Part shown: positions 17,122 through 25,008 of the stretch, one piece after another
How positions within the stretch are numbered: the stretch's first letter is position 1
Layout of the letters: the number at the start of each line of letters is the position of its first letter
Assembly (NCBI GenBank): GCA_964568525.1
Contig: CAZMPM010000001.1
Location: 37,118 to 101,117 of the forward strand
DNA length: 64,000 bases
DNA from: CAYZPB01 sp964568525
Lineage (GTDB): Bacteria; Bacillota; Bacilli; Tepidibacillales; Tepidibacillaceae
Direction of reading: 5' to 3'
Notes under the pieces: generated by a model
Told to the model about the DNA's origin: nothing
Databases searched by the model: none
The model's input: the letters and a program-made list of their open reading frames with translations, nothing else
Made by a program: the position numbers and the translations under genes

Positions 17122-17775
17122 ATGAACGAAAAATTATTACAACAGTTTTTGGATAGTAATGTACAAAAAACTCTGGGTAAAACGATTAACGCAAAACCAG
17201 AGGAGATTTCCAAGCTTACAGAGATTGCGATACCGACTTTACTTGCTGGTCTTGGCAGAAACTCAAGCACTGACGAAGGAGCGCGACTGCTGTTAGATGC
17301 ACTTACTCAACATGAGGATAAAGATGTGAGCAATCTTGAGAAAGCACTGAAATCTGTGGATAAAGAGGATGGCTCGAAAATTATTGGGCATATTTTTGGT
17401 AGTGAGACTGAGAAGATTCAGAGTAATCTAGCTAAAGAGTCAGGTTTAGCTGCCAATCAAGTCTCAGACATTTTAAATCAGTTAGCACCACTGCTAATGG
17501 GTGCTTTAGGGCAAGAGAAAAAAGCAGGGAAACTTGATTCTAGTAGTCTTTCAAAAATTCTTCTAAGTTTAGTTGGTAGTGGCAGCAGTAGCGGGGTGTT
17601 AGATATTGTTATTGATCTTTTTACCGGGGGTAGTGATAATGCATTGACAGATCTCGTTGGTAATCTGCTTGGTGGTAAAAAGGACAGCAAAAAAACAACT
17701 AAGAAGCCAATTAAGAAAGCAACAAAAAAAGATTCTGGGGATCTTTTAGATACATTTCTAAAATTATTAAAATAG
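17122..17775 (+). CDS. DUF937 (YidB-like) protein
   Basis: A 217-residue soluble protein of the DUF937 family. It has helical repeats (IAIPTLLAGLGRN near 30-45; QLAPLLMGALGQEKK near 115-130) and a Lys/Thr-rich linker before a short C-terminal helix. Function unknown. The ATG at 17122 is preferred over the GTG at 17113 because that GTG lies inside the ribosome site GAGGTG (17110-17115). It follows the DUF2207 gene closely and probably belongs to the same transcript. Confidence 0.8.
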   Translation: MNEKLLQQFLDSNVQKTLGKTINAKPEEISKLTEIAIPTLLAGLGRNSSTDEGARLLLDALTQHEDKDVSNLEKALKSVDKEDGSKIIGHIFGSETEKIQSNLAKESGLAANQVSDILNQLAPLLMGALGQEKKAGKLDSSSLSKILLSLVGSGSSSGVLDIVIDLFTGGSDNALTDLVGNLLGGKKDSKKTTKKPIKKATKKDSGDLLDTFLKLLK

Positions 17776-17791
17776 ATTGTTAGAAGGTTAA

Positions 17792-17816
17792 AAGAGGCCT
17801 ACTGGCCTCTTTTTCT
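17792..17816 (+). terminator. Terminator after the DUF937 gene
   Basis: Stem AAGAGGCC/GGCCTCTT around a 4-base loop with a TTTT tail. The stop codon of the convergent PHP gene (17799) lies inside the hairpin. Confidence 0.8.
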
Positions 17817-18647
17817 CTTATCTGCAATTAATTTTAGCTGTTCAACAGAGGCGATAGGGACTAAATGGCAGCCTAATTGGCCATGATAGGGTTCTCCGTT
17901 GCGAAAACCATGGTAGTCCGAGCCGCCGGCAATCACCAAAGAGTTCTTTTTAGCGATATTTTTTAGCGTTGTAGTTGTTTGTTTACTATGTTCCGGGTGA
18001 TATACTTCAATTCCGTCGATGTCGTATTCAATTAATCGTTTAAGCAAATGCACATCATTATAAAGCCCGGGATGGGCAACAACGACAGCGCCGTGAGCCG
18101 CTTGTACTATATTAATTCCCCTCTCGGGAGAAATAGACTCTGTATTGACATAGGCTAATCCGGTCTCGCCCAGATATTTATTAAACGCCTCGCCAACGCT
18201 TTTTACCACACCTTTCTCACACAAAATTTGAGCAATATGAGGTCTGCCTACTCTGGTGTCAGCGGCTACAGCTTTGGCATTTACTTCTTCAATCGTAATT
18301 GCAATTCCCAGCTGATTTAGTTTAGTGATGATGTGTTGATTTCTATTTGTTTTTGCTAAGCGTAAAGCTTTTAGCCGCTCAATTAGTAGGGGGTTCTGAT
18401 AATCAATAAAATAACCCAGAATGTGGACATCTTGCCCATTATTTGTTGTACTTAATTCAATCCCTGGAATAATGGATAAATTTTTATAATTACTAGCTGC
18501 TGTTACAGCTTCGGCGATTCCTGATACTGAGTCATGGTCGGTAATTGCGATTGCAGCTAAGCCTAGAGCAGCAGCTTTTTGCACGACTAGCTCGGATGAA
18601 TCAAGACCATCAGAGTAATATGTATGGACATGTAGATCAGCGAACAT
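17799..18647 (-). CDS. PHP-domain phosphoesterase (RNase AM/TrpH-like)
   Basis: A 282-residue PHP-family metal-dependent phosphoesterase. The family signatures are DLHVHTYYSDG at residues 4-14, TDHDSVSG near 37, PGIELST near 62, VVAHPGLY in the second half and GGSDYHG near the end. These match the YciV/TrpH group, which acts on 3',5'-bisphosphonucleotides and short RNA 5' ends. GGGGTGATG precedes the ATG. It is divergent from the tRNA operon. Confidence 0.85.
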   Translation of the reverse strand: MFADLHVHTYYSDGLDSSELVVQKAAALGLAAIAITDHDSVSGIAEAVTAASNYKNLSIIPGIELSTTNNGQDVHILGYFIDYQNPLLIERLKALRLAKTNRNQHIITKLNQLGIAITIEEVNAKAVAADTRVGRPHIAQILCEKGVVKSVGEAFNKYLGETGLAYVNTESISPERGINIVQAAHGAVVVAHPGLYNDVHLLKRLIEYDIDGIEVYHPEHSKQTTTTLKNIAKKNSLVIAGGSDYHGFRNGEPYHGQLGCHLVPIASVEQLKLIADKRKRGQ

Positions 18648-18682
18648 GACATCACCCCGTTAAATTTTTGTTTACTGGGAGT

Positions 18683-18711
18683 TTGACAAATCGCACAGTA
18701 AATAGTAAACT
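18683..18711 (+). promoter_or_regulatory. Possible distal tRNA promoter
   Basis: TTGACA at 18683-18688, a 17-base spacer, and TAAACT at 18706-18711. It lies upstream of a better-placed promoter for the tRNA cluster. Confidence 0.4.
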
Positions 18712-18759
18712 AGCTAATGTTGCATCTTTAATATATCACAATTTAATATGATAAAAAGG

Positions 18760-18788
18760 TTGAGATAACCAAATAATTACGGTATAAT
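18760..18788 (+). promoter_or_regulatory. Sigma-A promoter of the tRNA cluster
   Basis: TTGAGA at 18760-18765, exactly 17 bases, then TATAAT at 18783-18788. It lies about 30 bases before the first tRNA. Confidence 0.8.
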
Positions 18789-18819
18789 TGTAAAGCACTC
18801 TAATTTTATGGATTAATGC

Positions 18820-18895
18820 CGCGGGGTGGAGCAGTTGGCAGCTCGTCGGGCTCATAACCCGGAGGTCGCAGGTTCAAGTCCTGCCCCCGCAACCA
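18820..18895 (+). tRNA. Initiator tRNA-fMet (CAT)
   Basis: 76 bases with encoded CCA. The C1 opposite A72 mismatch and three consecutive G-C pairs closing the CAT anticodon stem (GGG/CCC) are the hallmarks of initiator tRNA. Confidence 0.95.
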
Positions 18896-18965
18896 AAAAT
18901 ATGCAATTATATTTTTTTTTGCGTAAAATAAATGGCCAGGTAGTGGCAAAAGCGTTTATGCACGT

Positions 18966-19042
18966 GGAGCTGTGGTGTAGAGGCCTAACATGCCTGCCTG
19001 TCACGCAGGAGATCGCGGGTTCGAATCCCGTCAGCTCCGCCA
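18966..19042 (+). tRNA. tRNA-Asp (GTC)
   Basis: 77 bases with encoded CCA, acceptor GGAGCTG/CAGCTCC, and anticodon GTC in the CTGTCAC loop. Confidence 0.95.
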
Positions 19043-19055
19043 TTAAATTAGCTGC

Positions 19056-19131
<76 letters not shown>

Positions 19132-19151
19132 TTTAGATTTAAATATTGCAA

Positions 19152-19240
19152 GCCGGGGTGGCGGAACTGGCAGACGCACAGGACTTAAAATCCTGCGGTA
19201 GGTGACTATCGTACCGGTTCGATTCCGGTCCTCGGCACCA
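19152..19240 (+). tRNA. tRNA-Leu (TAA)
   Basis: 89-base class II tRNA with a long variable arm (GGTAGGTGACTATCGTACC region), anticodon TAA and encoded CCA. Last gene of the four-tRNA cluster. Confidence 0.95.
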
Positions 19241-19262
19241 TTTTAATTTAAAATCATTAGTG

Positions 19263-19287
19263 GAAAACATGTGAAAGCATGTTTTTC
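19263..19287 (+). terminator. Probable terminator of the tRNA cluster
   Basis: Stem GAAAACATG/CATGTTTTTC with a 6-base loop. The T-run is within the 3' arm, so it is a modest terminator. Confidence 0.5.
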
Positions 19288-19414
19288 TGTCCTTTCTTCA
19301 ACTTTTCTCGACAGAATCATAAGATATCTTAATATTTTCATCATACTCTCTAAATATTTAGCTGTTATTATAATGTCACAGGAAGTTAAATAGATTAAAA
19401 GGAGGGAATAAGAT

Positions 19415-19972
19415 ATGAAAAAGAAAACATTAATTATCGCTTTAGTTTTGGTGGTTGGTCTAGTACTAGCTGCAACACCTGCACTGGCAGCGATGAGCTA
19501 CACTGATTTCCAAGCTGCGCAACAAGCGCGAGTAGCTAATAGCAATGGTATGGGCAAATATTTTGCAGGCACACAGCATACTTTTACAGCGAAGCAACTT
19601 GGTTTGACTGAGGAAGAATTATATAATCAACGCATTGCTGGAAAATCAATTCTTGAGATTGCAACTGCAAAAGGAATATCTCAAACAGAATTAACTGCTG
19701 CTCTAGTTGCTGCAAAAATTGACCAAATCAACGGACTATATGCTAATGGTACAATTACACAAGAAAGACAAGCCTATATGTTATCAAACGTTGAAGCGAA
19801 TACAGCACAAAAAATTACTAGAACTACTATTGGCGGACAACAAGGTTTTGGTAAACGTGGTGGCGGAATGAGTCAAGGAGTGGGATTGAACCAAAACATG
19901 CAAAACCAATTCGGTAAAGGCATGGGTGGAAAAGGTATGGGCGGTAGCGGTTTCGGTTTATTCGGAAACTAA
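19415..19972 (+). CDS. Secreted DUF2680/YckD-like protein with Gly-Met-rich tail
   Basis: A 185-residue exported protein with a clear signal peptide (MKKK, hydrophobic core, cleavage after ALA near residue 25). The helical central region (LGLTEEELYNQRIAGKSILE and later YANGTITQERQAYML) resembles the DUF2680/YckD repeat found in small secreted Bacillota proteins. The last 50 residues are rich in Gly, Met, Gln and Phe and look disordered. AAAGGAGGG precedes the ATG. Function unknown. Confidence 0.7.
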   Translation: MKKKTLIIALVLVVGLVLAATPALAAMSYTDFQAAQQARVANSNGMGKYFAGTQHTFTAKQLGLTEEELYNQRIAGKSILEIATAKGISQTELTAALVAAKIDQINGLYANGTITQERQAYMLSNVEANTAQKITRTTIGGQQGFGKRGGGMSQGVGLNQNMQNQFGKGMGGKGMGGSGFGLFGN

Positions 19973-19988
19973 TAGCACACATTACTCA

Positions 19989-20024
19989 AAAGGGGACTGC
20001 TTGAAAAAGTGGTCTCCTTTTTTG
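19989..20024 (+). terminator. Terminator of the secreted-protein gene
   Basis: A 14-bp stem (with G-T pairs) closed by a GAAA tetraloop and followed by T residues. Confidence 0.85.
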
Positions 20025-20033
20025 CTGTAGAGA

Positions 20034-20062
20034 TTGACTTTCAACTTTAGGATTGCTACTAT
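20034..20062 (+). promoter_or_regulatory. Promoter of tRNA-Val
   Basis: TTGACT at 20034-20039, a 17-base spacer and TACTAT at 20057-20062, 15 bases before the tRNA. Confidence 0.75.
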
Positions 20063-20076
20063 TTAAAGTGTGTTTT

Positions 20077-20152
20077 GACTCGGTAGCTCAGTAGGGAGAG
20101 CACCATCTTGACAGGGTGGGGGTCGCTGGTTCGAGCCCAGTCCGAGTCACCA
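20077..20152 (+). tRNA. tRNA-Val (GAC)
   Basis: 76 bases with encoded CCA, acceptor GACTCGG/CCGAGTC, anticodon loop TTGACAG giving GAC. No terminator lies between it and the next gene. Confidence 0.95.
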
Positions 20153-20188
20153 TTACTATAAGTTAAAATGAGCAAGGAGTTGAGAATT

Positions 20189-20632
20189 ATGGTTGGCATC
20201 GCAATCAGAGTAGTTATTTATGTATTATTAATACTTGTTATTATATATGTACTAAAACATTTATTTACTTCGAACACGCCTTCGATGAGGGAGCACGAGC
20301 TAACTCGAGAAGCCACTAAATCATTTGATAAGATTACCTATGCTGGAGGTACTACGACAATTAAAGAAATCAATGTAACGGGCACCCTTCATATTTCTAG
20401 GGAATTAATTGTATTTGATGATGGTGAGAAGAATTTATTTACGATTATTATCAAAAATATTACAAATAGTTCAGTTGTAAAAATTGATGAGGATGGTAAG
20501 GCAAAAAGCTATATTAGGATTGAATATCGGAATGATGATAATGCACCGCGCTCCGTGATGTTGCATTCTAATTTTAATAAGGAGTACGCACAACGAATTG
20601 CTGTCGAGATTAATAAGCGGATTGCACAATAA
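20189..20632 (+). CDS. Small membrane-anchored protein of unknown function
   Basis: A 147-residue protein with one N-terminal membrane helix (about residues 3-25) and a soluble beta-rich domain. No family is recognised. The AAGGAG at 20174-20179 sits nine bases before the ATG at 20189, so that start is preferred over the in-frame ATG at 20168. It lies 36 bases after the tRNA-Val CCA with no terminator between, suggesting joint transcription. Confidence 0.6.
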   Translation: MVGIAIRVVIYVLLILVIIYVLKHLFTSNTPSMREHELTREATKSFDKITYAGGTTTIKEINVTGTLHISRELIVFDDGEKNLFTIIIKNITNSSVVKIDEDGKAKSYIRIEYRNDDNAPRSVMLHSNFNKEYAQRIAVEINKRIAQ

Positions 20633-20651
20633 AAAATTAGTAAAACTAAAA

Positions 20652-20675
20652 CCCTTCGCTAGAAGGGCCTTTTAT
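20652..20675. terminator. Terminator between convergent genes
   Basis: CCCTTC/GAAGGG with a GCTA loop and a TTTTATTTTT tail on the plus strand. Confidence 0.7.
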
Positions 20676-20684
20676 TTTTAAACA

Positions 20685-21479
20685 TTAATTTAAGATTGCT
20701 CGGTCAAGTGTGAAGCTTTCGCCACGCACCTCTTCAAATGCCTTAATTAAATCAGGGATTGTCATCTGTGCTTTTTGTTCAGCATTTAGTTCGATTATTA
20801 TTTCGCCTTGATGCATCATGATTAAGCGATTGCCAAACTTTAACGCTTGCCCCATGTTATGTGTAATCATCAAAGTTGTTAAATTATTTTCCGATACAAT
20901 CTTATGCGTCAACTCATTGATTAACTCAGCTCGTTTTGGATCAAGTGCTGCAGTATGCTCATCCAAAAGCAATATTTTTGGGTTAGTAAAGGTTGCCATT
21001 AATAAGCTCAGCGCTTGCCTTTCTCCGCCCGATAGAACGCCGACCTTCTGTTCTAAGCGATTTTCTAAGTTTAAACCAATCACTTCAAGCGCACTTTTAA
21101 AATACTCTTGCTTTTTGTGGTTAATCGCTTTATTTAACTTGCGCGGCTCACCACGTTTAAAAGCCATAGTCAGGTTTTCTTCGATCGTCATATGTGGGGC
21201 CGTACCCGCCATTGGATCTTGGAACACGCGTCCAATATACTTTGCGCGCTGGTACTCCATCAGTTTTGTAACATCTTTACCATCAATAAAGATACTTCCA
21301 TTATCAATTCCGTAGACCCCGGCGATGGCATTTAGCAAGGTTGATTTGCCGGCACCATTTGAACCGATTACAGTTACAAAATCGCCTGGTTGCAAATGCA
21401 AGCTAATATTATTTAATGCAGTTTTCTCATTAACAGTTCCAATGTTAAAGGTTTTGTAAATATTATTTATGCTTAGCAT
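20685..21479 (-). CDS. ABC transporter ATPase (TrpZ-like)
   Basis: A 264-residue nucleotide-binding subunit. Walker A is GSNGAGKS near residue 38, the Q-loop FQDPMAGTAPH follows, then the signature LSGGERQA, Walker B ILLLDEHTAALD and the H-loop ITHNM. It is the last gene of a three-gene importer operon with the permease at 21480 and the lipoprotein at 22474. The DUF534/ABC_sub_bind type systems include TrpXYZ, which import aromatic amino acids; the substrate here is inferred only from that. Confidence 0.85.
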   Translation of the reverse strand: MLSINNIYKTFNIGTVNEKTALNNISLHLQPGDFVTVIGSNGAGKSTLLNAIAGVYGIDNGSIFIDGKDVTKLMEYQRAKYIGRVFQDPMAGTAPHMTIEENLTMAFKRGEPRKLNKAINHKKQEYFKSALEVIGLNLENRLEQKVGVLSGGERQALSLLMATFTNPKILLLDEHTAALDPKRAELINELTHKIVSENNLTTLMITHNMGQALKFGNRLIMMHQGEIIIELNAEQKAQMTIPDLIKAFEEVRGESFTLDRAILN

Positions 21480-22448
21480 CTAATCACTCTCCCCTAGATC
21501 ATCAATAATTGTGTTATTGGAGATTTTGTTTATGCCCCGTTTAAGTCTATATCTCTCTGAGATGTGAGGAAAGATCAGTGCAATTGCCACAATAATAGCA
21601 GTAATTAATTTCATATCTGTTGGACCAATAAATGGCAAATAGATCGCTAAAGCGATTACAAAACGATAGATTATCGCCCCAATAATAACGGCAAATGAAG
21701 CTTTTTTGATACTTTTAGAGCCAAAAATCACATACCCGATAATAACGGATGCTAGACCAATTACGATCATACCTACACCCATTTGGACATCGGCGTAACC
21801 TTGATATTGCGCTAGCATTCCGCCAGATAGTCCGACTAAACCATTTGCTAACATTAGTCCAACCACAATTGTAAGATTAGTATTTACGCCGAAACTTCTA
21901 ATCATTTTAGGGTTATCGCCTGTTGCACAAATTGCCAATCCGAAATCGGTTCGCAAAAACCAATCGATAATTTTTTTAATAACAATGATTGTTATCAGCA
22001 AGGCAATAACAAGAAGCCACTGGTTCAAAGTTAATATAAATTTTGTCTCGCCGAAGTTTGTTGCCAACTTTTCTCGAAGACTAAGCAAAGGTGTGAAGAT
22101 TGAATCTTGCCGATAAATTGAGATATTGGCAGTACCCATTATTTTTAAGTTAATAGAATAAAGTGCTGTCATCGTCAAAATACCAGCAAGTAGTCCATCA
22201 ATTTTGCCTTTTGTATGAAGCAAAGCAGTTACCATTCCAGCAAGTGCGCCGCCAACAAAAGCGAAAAGTAATGAGACAAATGGATTAACACCATTTACTA
22301 TCAATAAAGCAGATAGAGCAGCTCCCATTGGGAAGCTACCCTCAACTGATAAGTCGGCAAACTCCAGTATCTTAAAAGACATGAAGACTCCTAAGGCCAT
22401 TATTGCATAAATTAAACCCTGCTCAAGTGAGCCGATTATTATACCCAT
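21480..22448 (-). CDS. ABC transporter permease (TrpY-like)
   Basis: A 322-residue permease of the branched-chain/sugar type (BPD_transp_2) with about eight to nine membrane segments. FADLSVEGSFPMGAA near residues 30-45 and ATGDNPKMIRSFGVN in the cytosolic coupling loop are family features. It abuts the ATPase gene with no gap. Substrate unproven. Confidence 0.85.
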   Translation of the reverse strand: MGIIIGSLEQGLIYAIMALGVFMSFKILEFADLSVEGSFPMGAALSALLIVNGVNPFVSLLFAFVGGALAGMVTALLHTKGKIDGLLAGILTMTALYSINLKIMGTANISIYRQDSIFTPLLSLREKLATNFGETKFILTLNQWLLVIALLITIIVIKKIIDWFLRTDFGLAICATGDNPKMIRSFGVNTNLTIVVGLMLANGLVGLSGGMLAQYQGYADVQMGVGMIVIGLASVIIGYVIFGSKSIKKASFAVIIGAIIYRFVIALAIYLPFIGPTDMKLITAIIVAIALIFPHISERYRLKRGINKISNNTIIDDLGESD

Positions 22449-22473
22449 TTAAACACTCCTACGCTGTATATAT

Positions 22474-23451
22474 TTATTCGATTATTTCATCTGCACGGTC
22501 AATCAAAGATTGTGGAACAGTTGCACCCATTTTTTTAGCTGCCGCCAGATTAAGAGTTAGTGTCATTTCTTTCTGTGATTCAACAGGCATCTCTGCTGGT
22601 TTAGCTTCGCCTTTTAGAATTTTCACAGCCATCTCTCCGGTTTGGAAACCGAGTTTATAATAGTCAATACCATAAGTAGCAATGGCACCATTTCTTACTG
22701 TATCACTTTCGCTGGCAATTACTGGTAGTTTATTAGCTTCTGCAACAATTAAAATTGCATCGAGACTAGCTACTACAGTGTTATCAGTTGGAATATAGAA
22801 AGCATCAACTTTTGTAGCTAATGAATCTGCTGCTTGTTTCACCTCAGATGTATTGGTAATTCCCGCAAGTTCGAATTTAATTCCCAGTTCTTCTGCATAG
22901 GATTGTGCGATTCTCACTTGTACTTCAGAGTTATCTTCACCTGTGTTATAAATAATACCAACTACTTTAACAGAAGGGTCGATCTCTTTAATTAATGCAA
23001 GTTGCTCTTTAATTGGGTTCATATCAGTCGTGCCGGTAACATTTCTGCTTGGGCGCTCATATGTTTCAACTAAACCAGCCTTTTTAAGATCGGTTACTGC
23101 TGTTACAACGATTGGAATCGTCTTAGTTTGTTGTGCGATAGATTGTGCAGATGACGTTGCAACTGCAAGTACTAAATCTTTTTTGTCATTAACAAATTTT
23201 TGTGAAATCGTTGTTAAAGTGTCGCGGTTGTTCTGTGCATTCTGATAGTCTAATTTAATATTTTTGCCATCCTCAAAGCCATTCTCTTTCAAGGCATCAA
23301 TAAAACCTAGTCGAGCAGCATCAAGCGCATCGTGCTCAATAATTTGAATGATACCTATTTGTTTAACTTCTTCCTTAGCAGAATCTCCACAACCTACAAG
23401 CAGACCTGTAGTTAGTAGCAAAACTAAAGCAATAATTATACTCTTTTTCAT
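22474..23451 (-). CDS. ABC substrate-binding lipoprotein (TrpX-like)
   Basis: A 325-residue lipoprotein with a KK n-region and lipobox LLVGC (Cys near 21), followed by an ABC_sub_bind (DUF534) fold: IGIIQIIEHDALDAARLGF, LVLAVATSSAQ, VVGIIYNTGEDNS and AIATYGIDYYKLGFQTG. It is the first gene of the importer operon, with GGAGGAG before the ATG. It probably binds an aromatic amino acid or related ligand, inferred from family members only. Confidence 0.85.
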   Translation of the reverse strand: MKKSIIIALVLLLTTGLLVGCGDSAKEEVKQIGIIQIIEHDALDAARLGFIDALKENGFEDGKNIKLDYQNAQNNRDTLTTISQKFVNDKKDLVLAVATSSAQSIAQQTKTIPIVVTAVTDLKKAGLVETYERPSRNVTGTTDMNPIKEQLALIKEIDPSVKVVGIIYNTGEDNSEVQVRIAQSYAEELGIKFELAGITNTSEVKQAADSLATKVDAFYIPTDNTVVASLDAILIVAEANKLPVIASESDTVRNGAIATYGIDYYKLGFQTGEMAVKILKGEAKPAEMPVESQKEMTLTLNLAAAKKMGATVPQSLIDRADEIIE

Positions 23452-23507
23452 AATATCTCCTCCATCTCCCTACCTTTATCGCTTTAACGCAATAAAGTAT
23501 TATTCGT

Positions 23508-23536
23508 ATTATAACAACTGTGAAAAAGAATATCAA
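23508..23536 (-). promoter_or_regulatory. Sigma-A promoter of the ABC importer operon
   Basis: On the reverse strand: TTGATA (23536-23531), a 17-base spacer, TATAAT (23513-23508), about 57 bases before the start codon. No T-box or other riboswitch is seen in the leader. Confidence 0.8.
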
Positions 23537-23692
23537 TAGATATTTTAAATATATTACCTATTTTTTTGTGAAAATACAAATTTTTCATATATACAAATTA
23601 TTGCTGATTTATGGCATTGATGAATGATATCTCCTCTGTATTGTGATAAAATCAAGTGTAAGAGTATGCGTAGTTATAAAGGATGATATTAG

Positions 23693-24325
23693 ATGAAACA
23701 TGTTAAACAATTTAATAAAATAGAAATTCGCACCAATGACGAGTTGGTTATCGTTGAGGGTCCGGTTACTTCTGAACAACTGGCGGAGTATTATATGGAT
23801 ATGGATTTAACTACGTTTAGACCTGCAAATCAGCAGTATGAGGCGCTTAAAGAGATTGTTGCAAGTCCTGAAGGGCGCTTGATTATCGCGCGAGTAGATA
23901 AGCGAATAATTGGCTACGTAACTTATCACTATCCGGATGAGCTTGAACGCTGGTCGGAAAGTAAGATGGATAATCTACTGGAATTGGGCGCAATAGAAGT
24001 TGTTGCCGACTACCGTAGTTCAGGGATTGCTCAGAACTTGTTAAAGGTTACAATGCTTGATGATGCGATGGAAGACTACATTATAATTGCGACTAATTAT
24101 TACTGGCACTGGGATCTGTATGGCACAGGACTAACCGCGGCGGACTACCGTAAAATAATTAGAAAAGTAATGTTAGCTGGAAACCTTGAATATATGCCAA
24201 CAGATGATCCAGATATATGTACGCATTCTGCTAATTGCTTAACTGTACGAATTGGGAGTAGGGTAAGTGATGAGAGTATTCGCCGCTTTGATGCAATTCG
24301 TTTAAAAAATCAATATATGTATTAA
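23693..24325 (+). CDS. acuA: Acetoin utilisation acetyltransferase AcuA
   Basis: A 210-residue GNAT-fold protein that in Bacillus acetylates and inactivates acetyl-CoA synthetase (AcsA). It matches AcuA over its whole length: EGPVT near 23, DLTTFRPANQQYEAL, PEGRLIIARVDKRIIGYVTYHYPD, LERWSESKM, LGAIEVVADYR, YYWHWDL and ANCLTVRIG. First gene of acuABC. Confidence 0.93.
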   Translation: MKHVKQFNKIEIRTNDELVIVEGPVTSEQLAEYYMDMDLTTFRPANQQYEALKEIVASPEGRLIIARVDKRIIGYVTYHYPDELERWSESKMDNLLELGAIEVVADYRSSGIAQNLLKVTMLDDAMEDYIIIATNYYWHWDLYGTGLTAADYRKIIRKVMLAGNLEYMPTDDPDICTHSANCLTVRIGSRVSDESIRRFDAIRLKNQYMY

Positions 24326-24354
24326 TTTAATTTGGAAGGGGTGTCGATATCGAT

Positions 24355-25008
24355 ATGCTGGTTGAAGAAATTATGACGAAAAATGTTGTAACTTTGAAAA
24401 AGGAGGATACTATCAGGCGAGCTCATACTATTTTACAGGAAAATAAATTTCACCATATCCCAATCGTTGATGACAATAATGCAGTGATTGGCATTATTTC
24501 TGACCGAGATATTAGAGATGCGTTACCATCAATCTTTGAAGATGAGTGGAAAGAAGAGGTAATGAATCGGTCGGTAGCAGAGATTATGGAGGAAGATGTA
24601 AAGGTAGTTCACCCGTTTGAATTTGTTGAGGAGATTGCTGCAATTTTCTATGAAAAGGAGATCTCTTGCTTACCTGTAGTAAGTGAAGGTAACCTCGTGG
24701 GGATTGTTACTGACAAGGATATGCTAAATACTTTAATAAATTTAACTGGCGCACTAACACCTAGTTCACAAATTGAAGTGCGGGTCAGGAACATTCCTGG
24801 AACCCTGGCAGGTGTCGTGAATTTGATTGCTGATGAACACTTGCAAATTAATAATGTATTGGTTTACCCTGATCAATCGGATGATAATTTTAAAATTATT
24901 GTTTTAAGGGTACAAACGATGAACCCTTATGCAATAGTTACAAAATTAAAAAATAATGGGCATGAAGTATTGTGGCCCAATTTTCCAGGAATAAGTGGCA
25001 ATGTGTGA
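24355..25008 (+). CDS. acuB: AcuB, CBS-ACT domain protein
   Basis: A 217-residue protein with two CBS domains (about 1-60 and 75-135; HIPIVDD and LPVVSEGNLVGIVTDKDML) and a C-terminal ACT-like domain (VRVRNIPGTLAGVVNLIADE). It probably senses an adenylate ligand. It sits in the conserved acuABC order and overlaps acuC by eight bases. Confidence 0.9.
   Translation: MLVEEIMTKNVVTLKKEDTIRRAHTILQENKFHHIPIVDDNNAVIGIISDRDIRDALPSIFEDEWKEEVMNRSVAEIMEEDVKVVHPFEFVEEIAAIFYEKEISCLPVVSEGNLVGIVTDKDMLNTLINLTGALTPSSQIEVRVRNIPGTLAGVVNLIADEHLQINNVLVYPDQSDDNFKIIVLRVQTMNPYAIVTKLKNNGHEVLWPNFPGISGNV

Noticed and set aside
23452..23692. T-box or other riboswitch before the ABC importer
   Set aside because: The leader between the promoter and the lipoprotein start is under 60 bases and has none of the T-box signatures.
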